From the NCBI RefSeq assembly GCF_010015445.1, contig NC_053112.1, positions 4,870,886-4,934,885 of the forward strand: a DNA stretch of 64,000 bases, in the 5' to 3' direction. Under the pieces are notes generated by a model that was not told where the DNA came from, searched no databases, and was given only the letters and a program-made list of their open reading frames with translations. How positions within the stretch are numbered: the first letter of the stretch is position 1; each line of letters begins with the position of its first letter. The position numbers and the translations under genes were made by a program. Below, in pieces: positions 21,896 to 33,190 of this stretch. The DNA comes from Perca fluviatilis (Eukaryota; Chordata; Actinopteri; Perciformes; Percidae).

Positions 21896-22066
21896 CCTGA
21901 GATACTGCATGTTAACAGCAGCCAGCTGCCGGTCTTTGACCTTTGCCCTCAGTGGCTCAACTGATCTCAGAGAACTCAACCTGAGCTCCAACTACCTGAA
22001 GGACCAGGGGGTGGAGCTGCTCTCTGATTGGCTGAGGAAACCCCAGTGTAGACTGGAGATACTGAG
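21896..22066 (+). CDS. NLR gene B: LRR exon (171 bp)
   Basis: Acceptor ctccttccag, donor GTGAGT. It encodes LRYCMLTAASCRSLTFALS and LRELNLSSNYLKDQGVELL, then WLRKPQCRLEILR. The downstream intron corresponds to that after gene A exon 62004, apart from the insertion at 22181-23305. Confidence 0.88.
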
Positions 22067-22180
22067 GTGAGTCTTCTCAGATAGTTTTCTGTAATTCTTT
22101 CTTCCCTGGACACCTGTTCTGTGAATAATATAATGTATCTAGTTTTTAATTTAAGACCATTTCAGTGGTAGTCAGACTCA

Positions 22181-23305
22181 GGGCCCTATTTTAACGATCT
22201 GAAATGCAAGTATCAAAAGTGAAACGCAAGTAGCTTTGTGGGCAGGTCTCGGGCGCTGTTGCTATGATACTGGCGGGATAAATGACTCTTGTACCCGACG
22301 CAAATCTAAAATGGGTTGGTCTGAAGTAGCTTGGTGTGGTTTGGTAGCAACTGCAATAAACCAATCAGAGCATTATCTCACATTCCCTTTAAGAGCAATG
22401 ACGCTTGTTCCATGGCGGATTGCTATAATGAGAGTGGATTAGCCTGGCGCACGCCAGCGGGAGCTGTCTGAGATGTGGCAAAGTAATAAATGCCCGTCTT
22501 GACCGGGTGGCGATGTTGCTGCGGCCTCTCGGGCGCATCTCCACAGTCTGGAGAGGATTGCTGCAGCCATGGAGCATGGGCCTCCAAACGCACCACTTGC
22601 TCCAGTTGTGCCCCTTCCTCTTCCCCCCACTCCATCTCCATCCACCCACTCCACCAGGAGCGCATTTCCACTCCCGGACCAGATCCCGCCGGAGTGTCCA
22701 AACCCACCGTAGTCCAACATCACGTCTCATTAAGTCCTATATTCAATATTTCCTCATTTATGTCATCAACACATCCATGATTCATGGAAATGTGTAAAAC
22801 ACAACAAGCCACAAAGAATGCTGCGACTTTTTGAGGACTGTACTGTAAAGTGTCTCCTGACCTATCCAAACACCTGAAGCGCATTTTAAGTAATATTTTT
22901 CCTTGTAATTATGGTTTGCAAAAATGGGAACTGCTGCGTCCGTGTTTATGAGAGTAGCAAAGTGTATGCGCGTTGTGCGCACACTACATTATGGCCAAGC
23001 ATGCACGCCTAAAATAGCATCTGAATAACGCGCCACTGACTTTAGACTAGCACCACTGACTTTAGACCAGGCTTTTCCTGGTCTGTGGCGGAATTGTTTT
23101 CTGAAACTGCAAAATAGCACCAGGGAACATTTGCGCCTGAACACGCCTCCTCTTTTCGCTGAACCGCCCCGGGAGCGCAAATACATTCCCTAATTTACCG
23201 ACGTGCATCTGTGGAGGGAAAAGTCCGCTGTGCGTCAGGTGTAAAATAGGAATGATACATGCGTCGGTGTACAAAGGCAATTGCGCTGGGTGCAAGATAG
23301 GGCCC
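22181..23305. mobile_element. Non-autonomous DNA element with gggccctat ends (1125 bp)
   Basis: Inverted ends gggccctattttaacgatct and gtgcaagatagggccc frame GC-rich sequence with many cgca/gcgc motifs. The gene A intron at about 62285 (gactcagactgc) is the uninterrupted counterpart, so this is an insertion after the genes duplicated. Several overlapping GC-rich frames inside have no recognisable protein. Superfamily is not settled; the pattern suggests Harbinger- or hAT-like. Confidence 0.75.
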
Positions 23306-24068
23306 ATAGACTGCTAACATGTTTCAATCTGGCGCTTCATCCTAGCACAGTACAGTTAAGTAAAACATTTACTGTTCGATACAACTCAAGTAGCAGCCAA
23401 TAAGTCAGAGTATTATGGTTGTTTAAAGGAACAGTTTGACATTTTGTAGAATATGCTTTTTTTCTCTCTGAGAGTCAGATGTTCATACTGATACCAGTCT
23501 CATGTCTGTACGCTAAATATAAAGCTATAGTCACTTAGCTTAGCAAAAAGGTTGGAACACTGCTAGCTGGCTCTGTCCAAAGGGAACAAAATCCACTATC
23601 AACTGGTTTGTTTAATCTGTACTCAAAATTAAGTTTAAAATCTCCAATTCATTGTTTTATAGGCGGTTACGTGCCAGACAAGCCCACTAAAGCTGTATTT
23701 ATAGTGGACAGGGTTAATGGTCCCATCGTTGGCTGTTCTTGGTACCAGTAAGGAGTCTCACTGTTACATGTTAAACCAGCTGCAGGCAAAATGGTTACAA
23801 CAGTCAAGACCTCATGTAATAAATCATCTCGACGGTCTCCAGATCTCCAAAAGAGAGAAAAAGGTTTTATTTTAATCTTCAACCTGATGTGGAAAAAGCT
23901 GCTGATGATGACAGTCTGTTACACTCAGATTTCTGACTTATGTTTGGATATTTGAAGACCCAATAAAATGAAACCACCAGAGGAGAGATAATAAAGACTA
24001 GATATTTATTTTAACACCTGACAGTGTTTGTATTAGTGTGGTATTAAACCGATGTGTTTCTCTCTCAG
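23306..24068 (+). other. Gene B intron before the terminal exon
   Basis: 23318-23520 matches gene A at 62290-62445 and 63308-63355, including tttcaatctggcgcttcatc. The block near 23800-23880 (ggtctccagatctccaaaag) also occurs near 61105-61140. No gene is seen. Confidence 0.7.
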
Positions 24069-24264
24069 GTTGTCATACTGCACAGAGAGCTGCTATAAGT
24101 CTCTGGCCTCGGCTCTGAAGTCGAACCCTTCACACCTCAGAGAACTGACGCTGGACTACAGTGATCCAGGAGAATCAGGTCTGAAGCTGCTGTCTGATTT
24201 ACAGAAGAACTATAGTTACAAACTGCAGACACTTGCGGTGTCTAAAGGATATATTAGAACATGA
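24069..24264 (+). CDS. NLR gene B: terminal LRR exon with stop
   Basis: The acceptor is ctctctcag. The frame encodes LSYCTESCYKSLASALKS, LRELTLDYSDPGESGLKLL and DLQKNYSYKLQTLAVSKGY, and ends at TGA (24262-24264). It is a last, slightly degenerate LRR unit in the phase required by the preceding exons. No B30.2 (PRY-SPRY) exon follows within the next kilobases, so this is the LRR-ending form of fish NLR. The gene A counterpart would lie right of the window. Confidence 0.85.
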
Positions 24265-24639
24265 ACTGGATCAGAACTAAAAGACAGCAATGGATAATTT
24301 TCCTCCTTCTGGCCGGACCAAATGATCTGAACTACAGGTGTGAAAGTGACCTTAAATTCATCATGACTCTTCTCTCTTTAAGGACTCGACGCTCAAAACT
24401 CTTCAATCAGAAGTCAGAGGGTATCTGAGCACCAGCTACCAGCTGAGAGATTACTCCTCCCTGTAAAACGTAAAAGCAGAATATACTGGAGACGTGGGTG
24501 GGGGACACAGAGGAACATGCCCAGTGTTGCCATGTCTTTTCCTATGACAGTAGCTAACCATAATTCCAAAAGTTCCTAAAAGTCACTAGATGATGTCATA
24601 CGCTCATTTGTGACATCATTGCTTATCATTTGCCATGCA
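24265..24639 (+). other. Likely 3' untranslated and flanking sequence
   Basis: It directly follows the gene B stop codon. No clear AATAAA signal was identified and no other gene is visible. Confidence 0.4.
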
Positions 24640-24742
24640 GCAAAGGGCCACAGGTTGGAGTTGAACCCCTGGGCCGCTGCGTCGAGAAGCAAACCTCTAT
24701 ATATGTGCACCTGCTCTACCAACTGAGCTAAATGGGCCACCA
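24640..24742 (-). mobile_element. tRNA-derived SINE head, reverse orientation
   Basis: On the minus strand it starts ggtggcccatttagctcagt, then tggtagagcagg, a good A box, and has a B-box-like ggggttcaactcc. The body ends after gccctttgctgcatgg, so most of the tail is missing. It is too long and too diverged to be a tRNA gene. Confidence 0.7.
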
Positions 24743-25099
24743 ATGTTCATTTGTTGGTATTTAAGCCTGTTTGGTTTCACGCTGCAGTTATGCAAGCGCA
24801 TAAAGAACTCTACATGACGTCCTGTGGTCATCACATACGTGAGCTGCACCTCCCGACAGTTGTAAATGATTACTTTGTAGACAGGCTTCCCCATCCTCTC
24901 CTATCCTCTCTGGTTTGGAGTTTTTCCAGCTGACTGCTGCTCTCCCTGTGCTGCTAACTTGTTTCTCTCTCTACCAATATAAGCTGCTCTGTTTTAGGCT
25001 ACAAAAACATGCACGCAGGCTAAAATTAAACCGCAAGGAAACTAGCTGCTAGGCTAATGTATGCAGACAGGGCAACGCAATGGTAAACACTGCAGCAGT

Positions 25100-25347
25100 A
25101 ATGTGTTTTTGTATCTATAATCTCTTGAATAGAGGACAGAAGACATGCAATGATGATAACTGAGAAAATCACACCGGGGATGCAAAGGAGGGAAGCAACG
25201 TCGGGGGAATAGAGGAGGGTCAAGACGGGACGGGAGTATGGAGAGGAGAAAATTTAAGCCCTGTCTCACCTCTGTTGTTATGGGAAATGTACGGTCCCTT
25301 GGCAACAAAATGGACGAGCTAACGTGGAGCCACCCAGAGTACCGTGA
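25100..25347 (+). pseudogene. LINE copy, segment 1: start of endonuclease ORF
   Basis: In the + direction the text reads GNVRSLGNKMDELT and then EYRECS, the start of the LINE endonuclease domain. It stops at gtgcagtc, where the foldback element is inserted. It continues at 33308 as SLMCFTETRLH. The left limit is uncertain. The same LINE copy runs through 33308-33632, 33946-34796, 35330-35783 and 38827-39266. Confidence 0.75.
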
Positions 25348-25630
25348 GTGCAGTCCAACCCAGTCTCACGTCAGTTTGTGATGGCATTACGAAATTAAAT
25401 CTATTAGAACGTGATACCCTCACGTTATGTAGATTTACGTGTTGGGGTCACGTTTTTTATAAACAATCTTCTTTCAGCGGATCGATTGATAGCTCTCCTC
25501 CAGAGGGAACAGAACTGCGTCCATGGCAATGCTCTGCTATGCATGGCAACGGTGTGTTATACTTAGCAACGGTCTGTTATCAAGAAAATAACAGACCGCA
25601 TTCTACGTTAGAATTCAAGCAAGCCATCTA

Positions 25631-25636
<6 letters not shown>

Positions 25637-25690
<54 letters not shown>

Positions 25691-25703
25691 ATATATATAA
25701 TCA
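25637..25703. repeat. (TA)n microsatellite
   Basis: A nearly uninterrupted run of ta dinucleotides lies in the left foldback arm. The right arm has only a short tatatatattat counterpart, so the run grew after the arms formed. Confidence 0.95.
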
Positions 25704-25937
25704 GTGGTTTAGTCACCAGCAACAACATGTCCTCGTTTTTACTGCTGGTTTTAAGATAGAGCCCGATGTTTTAGAGGCGGCTGGTCTTGATTTTAACTCT
25801 TCTATCCGCAGCATTGCTTCAACTCGCCGGGCTTCCTGTTTACGAGTGACGGCACGCAACATCGTTGGTTGCCACGGAGAAACGGAAAACCCGTACTGGA
25901 TTGAGTCGCTGACCTGGATCACACTTAGACCTGTTTC

Positions 25938-27374
25938 TTGGCTGCCCGGGTCCCACGTAATATTTTGCCTTTCCACGTCTGGATGGTGCGACGGACATGG
26001 AGAGAAAGAAGTGGTTGCTCCTGGCCTCTCTATGTTTTTCTTTTTCTTTGTTCTTATGTCCTATTGGGGGCACCTACCACTGGAATGGCTACTCCGGTCC
26101 AGTGTTCCCAATACCGTGATTCATACAAGGGCACGTGCGCATCTGGCTGTTCATTTAATGTCGCACCATTCCCTCTGCCCCTATTCTTCCCCTCTGACTC
26201 TATTGACTTGGTCTGCTTGTCCAGTACCATGTTTTTATGCGACAACTTTACCACTATCTCTTGTGTGCTCCAAGACTCAAATTTTGGACAGAGAAGCAAC
26301 GAACCGTACAAGAAATCTCTTAAGCACAAATTTTTTATTGTTTTATTATTGTTGATGTCAGGGAATGTACAGCCCAACCCAGGCCCAGATACGCCTATAA
26401 GTTTTAATACCCCGGCAGATTTTAAAGAAAGATCTGGTCTTGGGTTCTTTCATTTGAACGTACGCAGTCTTGTTCCTAAAATGGACATGTTGCGCATCTG
26501 GGCTCACTCTACAGACGCTGATGTATTTGTCTTGTCTGAAACCTGGTTGAGTAATTCGGTTTCAGATAAAGTAATTAATATTAGTGGTTACAATGTTTTT
26601 AGGAGTGATCGCCCTAATAGAGGTGGGGGTGTAGCAATCTACATCAAAAATCAATACCAAGTTAATGTACTGCTGTCAAAATCAATAGTCAAACAGTTTG
26701 AATTCTTATCCTTGGACCTCGAAGTCTCTAAATCACTTAATATAACGGTTGTTGGTTGTTATAGGACACCTTCAGCTGTCAGCAGTGCTCTGCCCTCCTT
26801 AATGCAACTCCTTTCAGATTTTAACTCTAAGGAATTAGTAGCCTTTGGAGATCTTAACTGGAACTGGTTGCAACCAGCATCTGATGATTTCAGAGCTTAC
26901 TGTGACTCATTAAATCTTTTTCAGATTGTTGACAGTCCCACACGGCCAAATTTTAAAAACCCGGAAAAATCATCCCTAATAGACGTGATTCTAACTAATG
27001 CTCCTCACAAGTACTCAACTGCTTCCATATTTGCAAACGACATCAGTGACCACTGTGTTGTAGCAACAGTCAGAAATACAAAAATTCCTAAAACCAAACC
27101 ACGCATTATAGTCAAGCGTAACATGAAGCACTTCTCAGAACAAGAATTCCTTAATGACTTATCAAATTACGATTGGGAAAAAATTAACACCAGTACAGAT
27201 ATCGAAAGTGCCTGGAGCCTTTTTTATGAGGGGTTTACCAATATAATTAATAAGTATGCTCCGTTAAAGAAATATAGAGTCAAAGGCCGAGACAGTGTTT
27301 GGTTTTCATCTGACTTAGCAATTACCCTCCATGAGCGCAATGTGGCATGGGCAAAAGCCAGATCAGGACTCTGA
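25938..27374 (+). CDS. LINE N-terminal and endonuclease segment with a 2A-like motif
   Basis: The 478-aa segment begins with a poorly conserved, cysteine-bearing region (about 1-130). A hydrophobic stretch FFIVLLLLM (132-140) follows, then NVQPNPGP (143-150), a degenerate form of the DxExNPGP 2A-like motif known at this place in CR1/L2-type LINEs. Endonuclease motifs then follow: HLNVRSLVPK, LSETWLS, RPNRGGGVAIY, AFGDLNWNW and NDISDHCV. The domain would nick target DNA. At 27331-27374 the RT frame starts in a different frame, so the ORF is no longer continuous. The true start codon is uncertain. Confidence 0.8.
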   Translation: MAARVPRNILPFHVWMVRRTWRERSGCSWPLYVFLFLCSYVLLGAPTTGMATPVQCSQYRDSYKGTCASGCSFNVAPFPLPLFFPSDSIDLVCLSSTMFLCDNFTTISCVLQDSNFGQRSNEPYKKSLKHKFFIVLLLLMSGNVQPNPGPDTPISFNTPADFKERSGLGFFHLNVRSLVPKMDMLRIWAHSTDADVFVLSETWLSNSVSDKVINISGYNVFRSDRPNRGGGVAIYIKNQYQVNVLLSKSIVKQFEFLSLDLEVSKSLNITVVGCYRTPSAVSSALPSLMQLLSDFNSKELVAFGDLNWNWLQPASDDFRAYCDSLNLFQIVDSPTRPNFKNPEKSSLIDVILTNAPHKYSTASIFANDISDHCVVATVRNTKIPKTKPRIIVKRNMKHFSEQEFLNDLSNYDWEKINTSTDIESAWSLFYEGFTNIINKYAPLKKYRVKGRDSVWFSSDLAITLHERNVAWAKARSGL

Positions 27375-29302
27375 CTGGCTGGTCTTCAGACAGCTGCGCA
27401 ATGCATGTACTCTTAAAATTAGAAAAGCCAAAGCTGATCATTTTATTTCTCAAACCACTCATAACCTCAATAACCCGTCAAAATTTTGGAAAACTATCAA
27501 AACACTAACAGAAAACAGTAAAGGCCTAGAGTTTCCCAAAAGTATTGTGATGGACTCTCAAAAAATCACTGACAAGGCCAAAATGCTTGACTGTTTCAAC
27601 GAACATTTCATCGCCTCAGGATTTTTATTTGATTCAGTCAGTCCCCAGCATGACTATTCCTCTACAGTTGAGACTGTTGATCTAAATCCTCCTAGCCAGT
27701 CTTTTAGTTTTAGTCCTATCACTGCTTCAGAAGTAATTAAAGCCCTCAAGCACTTGGACACAACTAAATCCACTGGTCCTGATAAACTGGATCCATACTT
27801 TTTAAAGCTAGCAGGGAATTTTATAACCGTGCCCTTAACCAATATTTTTAATCTGTGCTTGAACACAAATGACATCCCTCCCATTTGGAAATCTGCCTTT
27901 GTGGTTCCCATGCTAAAATGTGGTGACCCTTCGATCTTAAATAACTACAGACCAATCTCCAAACTGTGTGTCCTGGTCAAGGTTCTAGAATCACTTGTTA
28001 GTGATCAGCTAAAGAATTTTAGCTGATCAGAAATTAGAATTTTTTTTAAAGAATTTTTTTTTTGTCATATTTTATCTGACTTCCAATCTGGTTTTAGAAA
28101 AGGGCATAGTACAACTTCAGCAGCTCTTAAGGTTTTAAACAATTTTATTGAAGCTACGGACAACAAGCAGCATTGTGCAGCCCTTTTTATTGACCTTTCG
28201 AAGGCATTTGATACAGTGGACCACGCAGTACTTAAACAGAGACTGTATAGGGCTGGGCTTTGTGAACAAACTGTTGGCTGGTTTGTTAACTACCTTACAG
28301 ATAGAACTCAGTGTGTGCAGGCGGTGGGTAGCACTTCTCGCTACCTAAAAATAACAAAAGTGTGCCTCAGGGGTCAGTCCTGGGGCCACTGTTATTCATC
28401 CTCTACATCAATAATATTGATCATAATGTGTCTAACGTAAAATTTCATTTTTATGCTGATGACACTGTAATGTATTGCTCAGCACCCACTGCAGACCAGG
28501 CCCTCTCTCAGCTACAACTTGCTTTCAACACGCTTCAACATAATCTCTATGATTTAAAACTTGTTTTAAATGCAGATAAAACTAAAGTCATGCTTTTTTC
28601 AAATTCAAAATTTAAATCAAATCTGCCCTCAATCCTCACTTCTCATGGTACAAAAATTGAATGTGTATCTAAGTACAGATATCTTGGTATTTTAATTGAT
28701 GAATCTATTTCTTTTACCCTTCATATTGAGCAGCTAGCTAAAAGATTAAAACTTAAATTAGGGTTTTATTTCAGAATCAAATCCTGCCTCTCGTTCGAAT
28801 CTAGAAAGAGGCTGGTCAATGCCACTTTTATGTCTGTACTTGACTATGGTGATGTTTGATACATGCTTCCTCTAAAAGTTTACATGCACTGGACACTGTA
28901 CACCATGGAGCTCTGAGGTTCATCACTGGTATGAAAGACCTCACTCACCACTGTGATCTATATGAACGTGTTGGATGGCCTTCTTTATCAACACGGAGAC
29001 TTCAACACTGGCATACTCTCATATACAAGGCTATTTTAAGTCTCCTTCCTTCCTACCTTCTGACCTATATCAATGTAAACAGTACTGGGACTTACAATCT
29101 TCGTTCCCAGGATCTTTTCCTTATGTCTGTTCCAAAGGTTAGAACTGAGCTGGGGAAAAAGGTATTTCAGTTTGCTGCTCCCTCTGCATGGAACAAGTTA
29201 CAGAAATCCCTGAAACTTACTAAACTGGTCTCATTGGTCGCTTTTAAGAGGATGTTGTTTGACTTGGAGGGAATGACATCTGGCTGTAGATGTTTTACCT
29301 GA
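27331..29302 (+). pseudogene. LINE reverse transcriptase, frame-broken
   Basis: Four open segments make up the RT in order. 27331-28026 has STGPDKLDPYFLKL and NNYRPISKL. About 28030-28360 has FQSGFRKGHSTTSAAL and LFIDLSKAFDTVDH. 28362-28859 has PQGSVLGPLLFILY and the catalytic FHFYADDTVMY. 28856-29302 has the C-terminal GALRFITG and PSAWNKLQ blocks. Stops and at least three frame changes lie between them, including a T-run at 28040-28060. The element cannot supply its own RT. Confidence 0.87.
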
Positions 29303-29505
29303 TGTGTTTAGTATTCTGGTTGACTCTGAGGGATTTGCTGTTTCAGTTGTTTTATGTTCTTAGTGTTTTTGTGTATTTTGTATTGGCATGTATGTGTGGT
29401 TGTACTGCTGCCTGCCTTGGCCAGGACACTCTTGAAAAAGAGATTTTTAATCTCAACGAGTTTCTTCCTGGTTAAATAAAGGTTAAATAAAAAATAAATA
29501 AAAAT

Positions 29506-30108
29506 AACATGTTGCTCAGTTATGTTCCAGTAAGTTATGCACAATCAGTGACGTCGTAATTACCGCTCGGCGGGTAGAAAAGATACAAATACATAATATT
29601 CGTAATATTGATGTTTTTGTCTAACGTTGTATTTGAGGAGTTAAACAATAAACATAGCATCAATAATAAAATACAGTTTCATGTATTTGTCTCATGTACT
29701 GTGTGCTCGGCCGGCCGGCCGGCGGCATCAATCTGAAATGGAATGAAGCCGAACACGTCCTCCCACCCACCCCGGAAGAACTACAAGTGCTCAAGCTTTG
29801 TAACAGATTCTGGGCCGAGTCTATAGTGGGAGTTGTAGTTTTTAAATATATTGGTATATTTCTCATATATAGAAGTTGGTAGTGTAGAATTTTGGATACA
29901 CCCTGGTTTTTTTGGGGATGGGGAACACACTGGTGTCATCAGATTTTAAAAATCGAATCGTTAAATAGGTGAAAATAGCTTATTACCATATTTGACAGTG
30001 CTTACAGTAGGTAAACTTTGGTGACCATATCTACATGATAGCTGATGTCCAGAGCTTTCTAGAACAGCTGGTCTTATGTGTGTAGCACCTTCTGTTGCTA
30101 AATGACAA
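29506..30108. repeat. Inner left foldback arm (partner 31804-32428)
   Basis: About 600 bp match 31804-32428 in inverse orientation with only scattered differences, for example around ggccggccggccggcggcat and aaccagggtgtatcc-type blocks. The frames seen on each arm (30-60 residues reading similarly in inverse) are by-products of the palindrome. Confidence 0.92.
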
Positions 30109-30287
30109 GCCTTCAAAGATGTACTGGGTTCAAGGTTTAGAGGTCAATATTTCAAAGCAGGAGTAATGTATCCTCTTCAGATTGACATATGTTACTGTCC
30201 AGGTTGAGACCTTTCCAATGATGTGTTTGCTATAGTCCTACGACAAGGTTTTAATTTTCACATATCATAGGGACCATTTTGCAAGCA

Positions 30288-30960
30288 ATACTTTATTATC
30301 CCCAGAGGGATATTTGCCTTGAGTTAAAATGCTTCACAAATAACACTTGACATATTGTTTTATCAGCATACAGATGACATACTTACGATAAAAAAACATA
30401 AACAAAGTGATATGGAGTCAGATTGAAGCCCATCACACAGCCACAATCTATTGCTCATCTTTCACAAACAGTGAGCAACACACAACCATATGCATCATAT
30501 CATGAAGCTATTCCCTGCAGCCTCAAGCAACATTATTTAAAGTTTTAATTGAGGTAGGTCCAAATTAGGGCTATAGTTTAGAATTATTTAGTTTACATTA
30601 GGGTACCCATTTCTTCTGTCAGAGGATAGAGCTACTTGGCATGGAGAATAAAGATTGATCAGACCATATTCTCTGTGCTCCCCTTACAAGTAAGCTTTAA
30701 ATGAGATGTTTTTAGATATTGCTGACATATTAAAATGCTCTGTAATGCAGCCTTGTATAACATAAACCCTCTGATTCACTGTGAGTGTCTGCTCTAAATG
30801 ATAAGACACACTTTCAACACGGGCCTTCCAGCGAAAGGTGTTGTCCATATACACACCAAGGTGCCTGTAGGAGCAGAGCCCATTGATTGGTTCATCATTT
30901 ATGACCTCTGATATCCTCTGACCCATGTCACGACCAACTCCACATTTTGTGAAATGGTTG
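30288..30960 (-). pseudogene. LINE 3' fragment in the foldback spacer
   Basis: On the minus strand, GLCSYRHLGVYMDNTFRW resembles the YKYLGVxxD block after the RT palm of LINEs. The same orientation ends near 30288 with a tccctctggggataataaag-like 3' end. It lies in the 1.7-kb loop between the foldback arms. It is short and broken. Confidence 0.6.
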
Positions 30961-31803
30961 AATGAGATTGTTGGTTTGGCACCACATTCTGGTCTCTATT
31001 TTAGCAGAATATGCAAAAGTACTTGTGTTTGTGTGCAGTAGGCTGAGGTAGAAGTGTGCCAAAAATGCCAAAACACGTTTGTGTACACATACCCATACAA
31101 AGCTATATACATCTCTGTGAACAAAAACCTCAGCAAAAATCTGCTTAAAATGCTTCCTAAAACTAGCCCCTTCTTAATTTTGAAAAGGTAGTCTCAGTAA
31201 AGGCTACAGAGGTTATAGCTACAAGCTGTAACCATGCTGATTGATATGAGGATCATCTTCTGAATATAATAATTAATGATAGGCCTACCATAAATTGTTA
31301 TTTTAAAAAAGTCAGTTATTTAAAACAACTAATAATGCAGTGTGATTTAAATCAAATTAAGTCCCACACATAAATATCCTTATGTTTTTTTTTCCCCTTT
31401 AGTCTTTGCTATTAACATTCATCAACTGCAAATTTAGAAAATTGCGTTTTTAAATAACTATGCATGGAAAATAAAATGAAAAATACTTCTCTTTGTAAGT
31501 AGTTTATTTTTTGTTTTTTACAACAGTAGCCTACAAGTCAAAACAAATGCCCATTAGTCCACCAAGCCATTAGGCTGTAGTTCTAAACACTCAACTGTAG
31601 TTTGTTTATATAGGCTTAGTATTTTTCTGCGACTAGGCAAATCAAAGTGCTTAGCATAAAACACAATTTTTTCATTATTGGTATTTTTATTGTATAAATT
31701 CTCACGTACAACGTGCAGCAATTTGTTTTATTTTTTTGCGTGCAGCAATCTTTTCTATCCGCCGAGTGGTAATTACTACGTCACTTCCGGAGTCTTCAGC
31801 TGA
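30961..31803. other. Remainder of foldback loop, unassigned
   Basis: The stretch is AT-rich with no convincing ORF or repeat boundary. Near 31745-31800 it contains a second copy of the ccgccgag..ggtaattac / cttccggagtcttcagctga block that recurs at 32335-32385, so part of the right arm is bracketed by a direct repeat. Confidence 0.45.
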
Positions 31804-32428
31804 TGTCATTTAGCAACAGAAGGTGCAACACACATAAAACCAGCTGTTATAGAAAGCTCTGGACCTCAGCTATCATGTAGATATGGTCACCAAAGTTTAC
31901 CTACTGTAAGCACTGTCAAATATGGTAATAAGCTATTTTCACCTATTTAATGATTCTATTTTTAAAATCTGATGACACCAGTGTGTTCCCCATCCCAAAA
32001 AAACCAGGGTGTATCCAACATTCTACACTAGCAACTTCTACTTATGAGAAATATACCAATATATTTAAAAACTACAACTCCCACTATAGACTCGGCCCAG
32101 AATCTGTTACAAAGCTTGATCACTTGTAGTTCTTCCGGGGTGGGTGGGAGGACGTGTTCGGCTTCGTTCCATTTCAGATTGATGCCGCCCGCCGGCCGGC
32201 CGAGCACACAGTACAGGAGACAAATACATGAAACTGTATTTTATTATTATTGCTATGTTTATTGTTTAACTCCTCAAATACAACGTTAGACAAAAACATC
32301 AATATTACGAATATTATGTATTTGTATCTTTTCTACCCGCCGAGCGGTAATTACGACGTCACTTCCGGAGTCTTCAGCTGATTTTTTTAAACGGTGCATA
32401 AGTACTGGAACATAACTGAGCAACATGT
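31804..32428. repeat. Inner right foldback arm (partner 29506-30108)
   Basis: Inverse of the left inner arm. It carries accggagtcttcagctga-type sequence that is missing in the left arm at the matching point, so the arms have begun to diverge by indels. Confidence 0.92.
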
Positions 32429-32639
32429 TGTTGCTGGTGACAAAACCACTGATTATATATATTATATTTATTACATGGCTTGCTTGAATTCTAATGTAGA
32501 ATGCGGTCTGTTATTTTCTTGATAACCGACCGTTGCTAAGTATAACACACCGTTGCCATGCATAGCAGAGCGTTGCCATGGACGCAGTTCTGTTCCCTCT
32601 GGAGGAGAGCTATCAATCGATCCGCTGAAAGAAGATTGG

Positions 32640-33190
32640 CGTCGGGGTCCTGATCACCCCGTCGTTGTTGTAGTCGCTATAACAACGCTCTACGTGATCC
32701 CTAACGTACATTGAAGTGATACAGGCGTTAAAGACCCGCTGATCGCTGTCGGATTCTGTGAATGAATGCCCGCATTGCATCGTGGGACATCGGCTTTGAA
32801 TGCGCCCAGCTCGGCTCATATCGTAGCTTACTGTTCTGTCTTATTTACTGTAATATTTCACCGGTAATAAGACCAAAATAATATTATTAAAATAAAGAAA
32901 TGCATACCATGATAACAGCTAAATACACGTTGAAAGATGTAGCGTTATAGTTTTAAAAATATCAATAAACAACAAAGCAATCCCGCTTCCGTGGCCGAAA
33001 TAGACCGAAATAATAACATTAAAAGAAATACATATAAACTGTGATAAGATCTGGTGAATAAATGTTGATTAAAACAGCGGTTATTGGGCTAAAAATACCA
33101 ATAATATCAAAGCTGTATCCAGCTTCTCTGCTGCAACCCGACTGGCAGAAAGTTTCGTGCTGTGATTACATAAGATGCTTCTCATTGAAA
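32640..33190. other. Right-arm-specific segment of the foldback element
   Basis: This ~550-bp block interrupts the arm match between agaagattg (32638) and ataaaaaacgtgacccc (about 33200). The left arm lacks it at 25462-25468. It is either an insertion here or a deletion there. No ORF of note. Confidence 0.6.

Larger units (their letters stand above)
25731..29505 (+). mobile_element. 3.8-kb non-LTR retrotransposon nested in the left foldback arm
   Basis: The LINE is flanked by aacatgt on both sides (25724-25730 and 29506-29512) and ends in ggttaaataaa-type repeats. The right foldback arm runs straight through this point (caacaacatgttgctcag, read inverted), so both boundaries are exact. It encodes an endonuclease ORF that is largely open and an RT region with several frame breaks. 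The Jockey-superfamily (CR1/L2/Rex1-like) clade is tentative. Confidence 0.88.

Noticed and set aside
22389..22797. Cluster of overlapping 94-113-aa frames on both strands
   Set aside because: They are chance frames in GC-rich DNA of the element at 22181-23305. None has conserved motifs.
24640..24742. Minus-strand tRNA gene
   Set aside because: It has A- and B-box motifs but not a full cloverleaf, and it continues into a SINE body.
24265..25100. B30.2 (PRY-SPRY) exon after gene B
   Set aside because: I looked for a long open exon with the SPRY-type LDP and WEVE motifs; none is present before the SINE and LINE sequence.
29660..32289. Matching ~68-aa frames on opposite strands as a gene pair
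   Set aside because: They are mirror translations of the inner foldback arms, not independent genes.
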